Shown piece by piece: positions 60,785 through 64,000 of a stretch of DNA of 64,000 bases. How positions within the stretch are numbered: the first letter of the stretch is position 1; each line of letters opens with the position of its first letter. The translations under genes and the position numbers were made by a program. Where the stretch lies: contig CM076153.1 of assembly GCA_038025085.1 (NCBI GenBank), positions 10,509,501-10,573,500 on the forward strand, in the 5' to 3' direction. This DNA is from Tetragonia tetragonoides. Taxonomy: Eukaryota > Streptophyta > Magnoliopsida > Caryophyllales > Aizoaceae. The notes below the pieces were generated by a model, which saw nothing but the letters and a program-made list of their open reading frames with translations, did no database searches and had not been told where the DNA came from.

Positions 60785-62515
60785 TTTTTAATCATCAAAC
60801 TCCCCCAACAAAACCCAAATCAAGGGGGAAAAAAACCCAAAAAAATAATTTTGAATCCTTAATGTATTGTCTTCTATTAACTCTTCACTTTTTCTCCTTT
60901 CGTTGGTTGTAATTTGCAAATCCAAAACTTTAACTTTCTCTCTTTCTTTCTTTTCCCTCAAAAAAAGTAAAAACAAAAAAACTTTTTCTTTCTTCCCTAA
61001 TTTGGTGAATGACAATATTTTGGATGTAGAATTTCCTCTTCTCTTGCTTGTTCCTAAAGGTCCTAAGAGAGGTAGAGAAATGTCCACAGGCTATGTTTTT
61101 CTTTGTTTGCTCTCCCATTTCCTTTACACGAAAATCTAGTCAATCTTTTAAGCCCTTGAAATTAGCCTATTTTCATTCATTCCCACAGATGTCGTACCAC
61201 AATATTTGTATCTAAAAAATATGTTGCTCTCTCTTACCCATTTTGGAGTCTCTATTCAATGAGCCTTCATGCCTATCCTTAGTTTGGGAGCTCATACATT
61301 CCCTAGTTTTTAAAAAAGGAAAAAATTAGACATAATTTACAAAAGAGGTTTGAGACCATTAGAGGAAAATATGTTGGTGTTTGGTAGCTCATTTCATTTA
61401 AAAAAAACTTTTTTTTGGGTGGGTGGCTGATTAGGCCTTCATATTTTATAGTTTGTTTAGGAAAATATTCTATATTTGATGACTCACTATAAAAATAATT
61501 ATTTTGATTGAAAGCGGATTCCTGAAATTATTGTTTGTGAAAAACTACATATAGTTGAGGGGATAAAAGAACTCTCATATTTCATATTATTATATTAATG
61601 TCAATTCTAATGGAGCATTATGGTGGGAAATATTCTATTCGTCCGCCTCACTACCACCACTGCCGCCTCACTACCACCGTGCAGGCCATCGTCATAGTCG
61701 ACACCAGCTATATACCACGACGGTGGCCCCACTAACCCACCCCACCCTCCCCCCCCCACCCCACCCCCTCCCCTTTCTCCTCCCTTCACCCACCAAACCC
61801 AAAACCCTAACCCTAACCCAAATTTCTCTCTCCTCATTTTACCACCTGCCCTCCCTTCCACCCCTACCCTGCCCACAACATAGGTCGACTCCGGCCATCG
61901 ACCTTAGCCATGACCAGTGACCACCTCGGCCACCATCTCCCCCTGTAATTTATTCGAAAACCCTCAAACGAAATCGAAGATTCAAGAAATGAAAACGCTA
62001 TGTCCAAAATTGTTAAAATTGGAGTATGGTGAACTCTAGAGAGGATTGATTCGACCTAAATTTGAGGCAAAATTGGTTTAAAAAATAAATAAATTAGAGG
62101 ATTGTGAGTCCCATGCGTCCGCTCTGCTGTATATACTTCCGAGATTACACAAAAATTTGTGATTAAGCAGGGTTATGTAAATGATCTTCAATGTTGATAA
62201 AAAAAAATGATCTCCAATGTTGATACAGTAAAATTTTCCTAAAAGAAATGATCTCCAATGTTCATAAAATTTTCCTTAAAAAAATGATCTCCAATAAACC
62301 CAAAAAAAAAAAAAAAAAAAAAAAGAAAAAAAAAAGAAGCAAAATCCCAAAGAAGGGGAAAAACAGAAAGAAAGAGAAATGAAAGGGTCACAACTCACAC
62401 AAACACACCTCTGAAAGCTTTACTCTTTGCCCCTCTCTCTCTCTGTCTCCATTTACTCTTTGCCCCTCTCTCTCTCTGTCTGAGGTTGCAAACTTGCAAT
62501 CAATCTCGAACAAAA
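60785..62515. other. divergent promoter region between the kinase and the ERA-like GTPase gene
   Basis: Near the kinase ATG is its leader. At 61660-61870 lies a C-rich block (CCACCACC, CCCCCCCC) with a telo-box at about 61798-61820 (AAACCCTAACCCTAACCC). At 62190-62295 AAATGATCTCCAATGTT repeats, and A-rich sequence runs to 62335. Just before the GTPase ATG, TTTACTCTTTGCCCCTCTCT is duplicated (about 62417 and 62452) with CT runs. Short ORFs here are low-complexity artefacts. Confidence 0.6.
61798..61820 (+). promoter_or_regulatory. telo-box motif
   Basis: AAAACCCTAACCCTAACCC contains two to three telomere-type units. Short telo-boxes are common in promoters of plant translation and growth genes; this one is about 0.7 kb before the GTPase ATG. 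Too short for an interstitial telomere. Confidence 0.5.
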
Positions 62516-63043
62516 ATGAAAGCTTTGAGAGCTCTAAGAAAGTTACCATCTTTATCTCTCCAACCCCACAAAAATACCCAATTAAATCCCTCATTTTTAT
62601 GCCAGTTTTTCTCTTCTCAAACCCAATTAGACCATCCCACAACTTCAACAACCACCAATTCTGAAAACGAGAATGAAGTTGATGATGGGTCAGTTTTTGA
62701 TAGTACCCACTTCACTCTCCCTTCAGAAACCCCCCAAAAATTGAACCAAAAGGGGGGACCCACTTGGGATGAGAAATATAGGGAGAAAACCAAGAGAGTT
62801 GTTTTTAGGGAGGAACCTAAAAATGGGAATGGGGGTTTGAGTGTGGTTAAGGAACAAGAGGAGAGAGAAGAGGAAAGAAGGAAACGGGCCCTTGCCCGAG
62901 CGCTGCTACAGGCGGCACTCGACGGGCCTGATGAGGAGGAGGAAGAGGAAGAAGGTGTGGTGGATGTGGAAGATCAGAAGTCATTGTCTGTAGGAATTAT
63001 TGGGGCTCCCAATGCTGGTAAATCAGCATTGACTAATTATATG
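62516..63043 (+). CDS. ERG: ERA/ERG-like GTPase, first exon (partial, cut by window end)
   Basis: Likely mitochondrial (or plastid) Era-type GTPase, which binds small-subunit rRNA and helps ribosome assembly; compare plant ERG. The first exon gives 176 residues and ends at a donor ATG|GTTAGT. The N-terminus is basic and Ser/Leu-rich (MKALRALRKLPSLSL), as in an organelle-targeting peptide. An acidic and charged spacer follows (EEREEERRKRALARALLQAA, then a Glu run near 142-150), then the G domain begins: VGIIGAPNAGKSALTNY with the P-loop GAPNAGKS at 163-170. The switch regions, NKxD motif and KH domain are not in the window; the rest to 64000 looks like intron. Assignment to ERG rests on the P-loop context and spacer style. 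Confidence 0.8.
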
Positions 63044-64000
63044 GTTAGTTTTTGCTGCTTGCTACTTTGATTTTGAGCTTTTGTTAACCCACTTTTTTAA
63101 GTTGTTATTTATTGGGTGTGTTATTATCAGTAGTTTCTTAATGTACCATAATTTTATTTTGTGAGCATCCATAAGTTATAGTATGAGATAATGCCTTTGG
63201 TATGTTTCTATTTGTGCTATGCTGCATTGTTTTGGGATGTGAGTCTTGGTGGCTTAGGGACTTTCCTGTTGCTAGTTGCTGTGAAAGACTAACTACGCGC
63301 ATTTAAGTCCGAATGATATTTGTTAGCTTTATACTTTGATGCCATGCTAGCTATTTTGGGTTCAAATGTTTAATCAGTTGGCATTTTCTTGCCTAGACCA
63401 TGTAGTTGGGTCAGTGAGGCTGTGAATTGATTTGGTGCCATGAAATCAATAGAGGGTAAATCCTACATGAGTTTGGAATTTTGAGTCTCTGACCAAATTT
63501 TGGTGTGAGTGACTCAACTTGGACTTGAAGAGTTTGGGATGCAGTGGGGATGGGGATTGGGAAACCTGCCTCCCTCTTAAGCTTGCTTTTGGTTTTACAG
63601 AACCACAACAACATCTAAAGTTAGTTCCACAGCTGTGAGCCTGTGAAGAATCAACTCATCCTCAACTTTTGTCCTATGACATAATTCCTCAGTGTAGAGG
63701 TGGGGGTTGGGAATCTGTGAGCTGGCTTTTACCTATCAGTTAATTGCAGGCAGTCCTGTCTTTTGTAAAAAAGCCAAAAAACACTTGAACTGAACCATGA
63801 AATTTCAAGAAGATGAGCAATCTTAAAAAAAATTCTTCCCTGCAATTTGAGGCTCTATTTGAGGATTGGATCAATTGCTATTCATTTTGTCCAAGATAAC
63901 ATGGATAAGACAGGACTACCATCAATAGCAATTGTGTGCGTATTTAAAATGGATGACAATGTCATGACTGAAGCACTGTTTGCTGATAAGTTGTTGCAAA
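63044..64000 (+). other. first intron of the ERA-like gene (to window end)
   Basis: AT-rich sequence after donor GTTAGT. I see no exon with the expected Era continuation (G2/G3 motifs) before 64000. Confidence 0.6.

Noticed and set aside
61798..61820. Interstitial telomere
   Set aside because: Only two to three units; better described as a telo-box.
61607..61920. Gly-rich and Pro-rich ORFs
   Set aside because: Produced by the C-rich, low-complexity block between the kinase and the GTPase; no conserved features.
1..64000. CRISPR array, phage, integron or bacterial defence island
   Set aside because: The repeats found are microsatellites, minisatellites or transposon-derived, and the gene structure is that of a plant nuclear genome.

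Overview
The window is nuclear DNA of a flowering plant. Genes are rich in GT-AG introns, the intergenic DNA is AT-rich, and RTE- and L1-type LINEs and tRNA-derived SINEs are scattered through introns and spacers. The RTE 3' tail ending in (TTG)n and the tRNA-headed SINEs recall Solanaceae and other asterids. That placement is inference, not a database match.

Layout. 369-9000 (+): an 11-exon RNA-binding protein gene (Nab2/PWI-like N-terminus plus one RRM, 618 aa), with an RTE LINE in intron 2 whose reverse-transcriptase ORF is still open. 10519-13844 (-): Dr1/NC2-beta, tail-to-tail with it, with a 5' UTR intron reaching 14761. 17368-17758 (+): a small conserved two-exon gene of unknown function (91 aa). 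About 17265-36915: a tandem triplication of a 6-7 kb unit. Each unit starts with the small gene (intact in unit 1, broken in units 2 and 3), carries a long minus-strand relic or gene I cannot name, and ends in a RADIALIS-like SANT/MYB gene (24165, 30490, 36657). Only the last copy keeps the second RADIALIS-like exon. 38.0-40.4 kb is gene-poor and holds a short array of a ~307-bp satellite. 40551-53498 (+): a nine-exon bacterial-type (type IA) DNA topoisomerase, probably organellar (1211 aa), with introns full of LINE and SINE debris. 55191-60784 (-): a ten-exon USP-domain cytoplasmic kinase of the PUB35/52 type that lacks the U-box (777 aa). From 62516 (+): first exon of an ERA/ERG-like GTPase, cut by the window edge and divergent from the kinase.

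Function. Most genes are housekeeping: mRNA handling, Pol II repression, organelle DNA topology and organelle ribosome assembly. The kinase and the RADIALIS-like array are regulatory. I see no operon-like linkage, CRISPR array or defence island. The most unusual structure is the RADIALIS-like triplication. It has paralogous empty sites that date retroelement insertions, and a shared frame change that cuts the C-terminal tail of all three proteins. For every gene model except the unnamed one, exon lengths and phases add up to whole codons.
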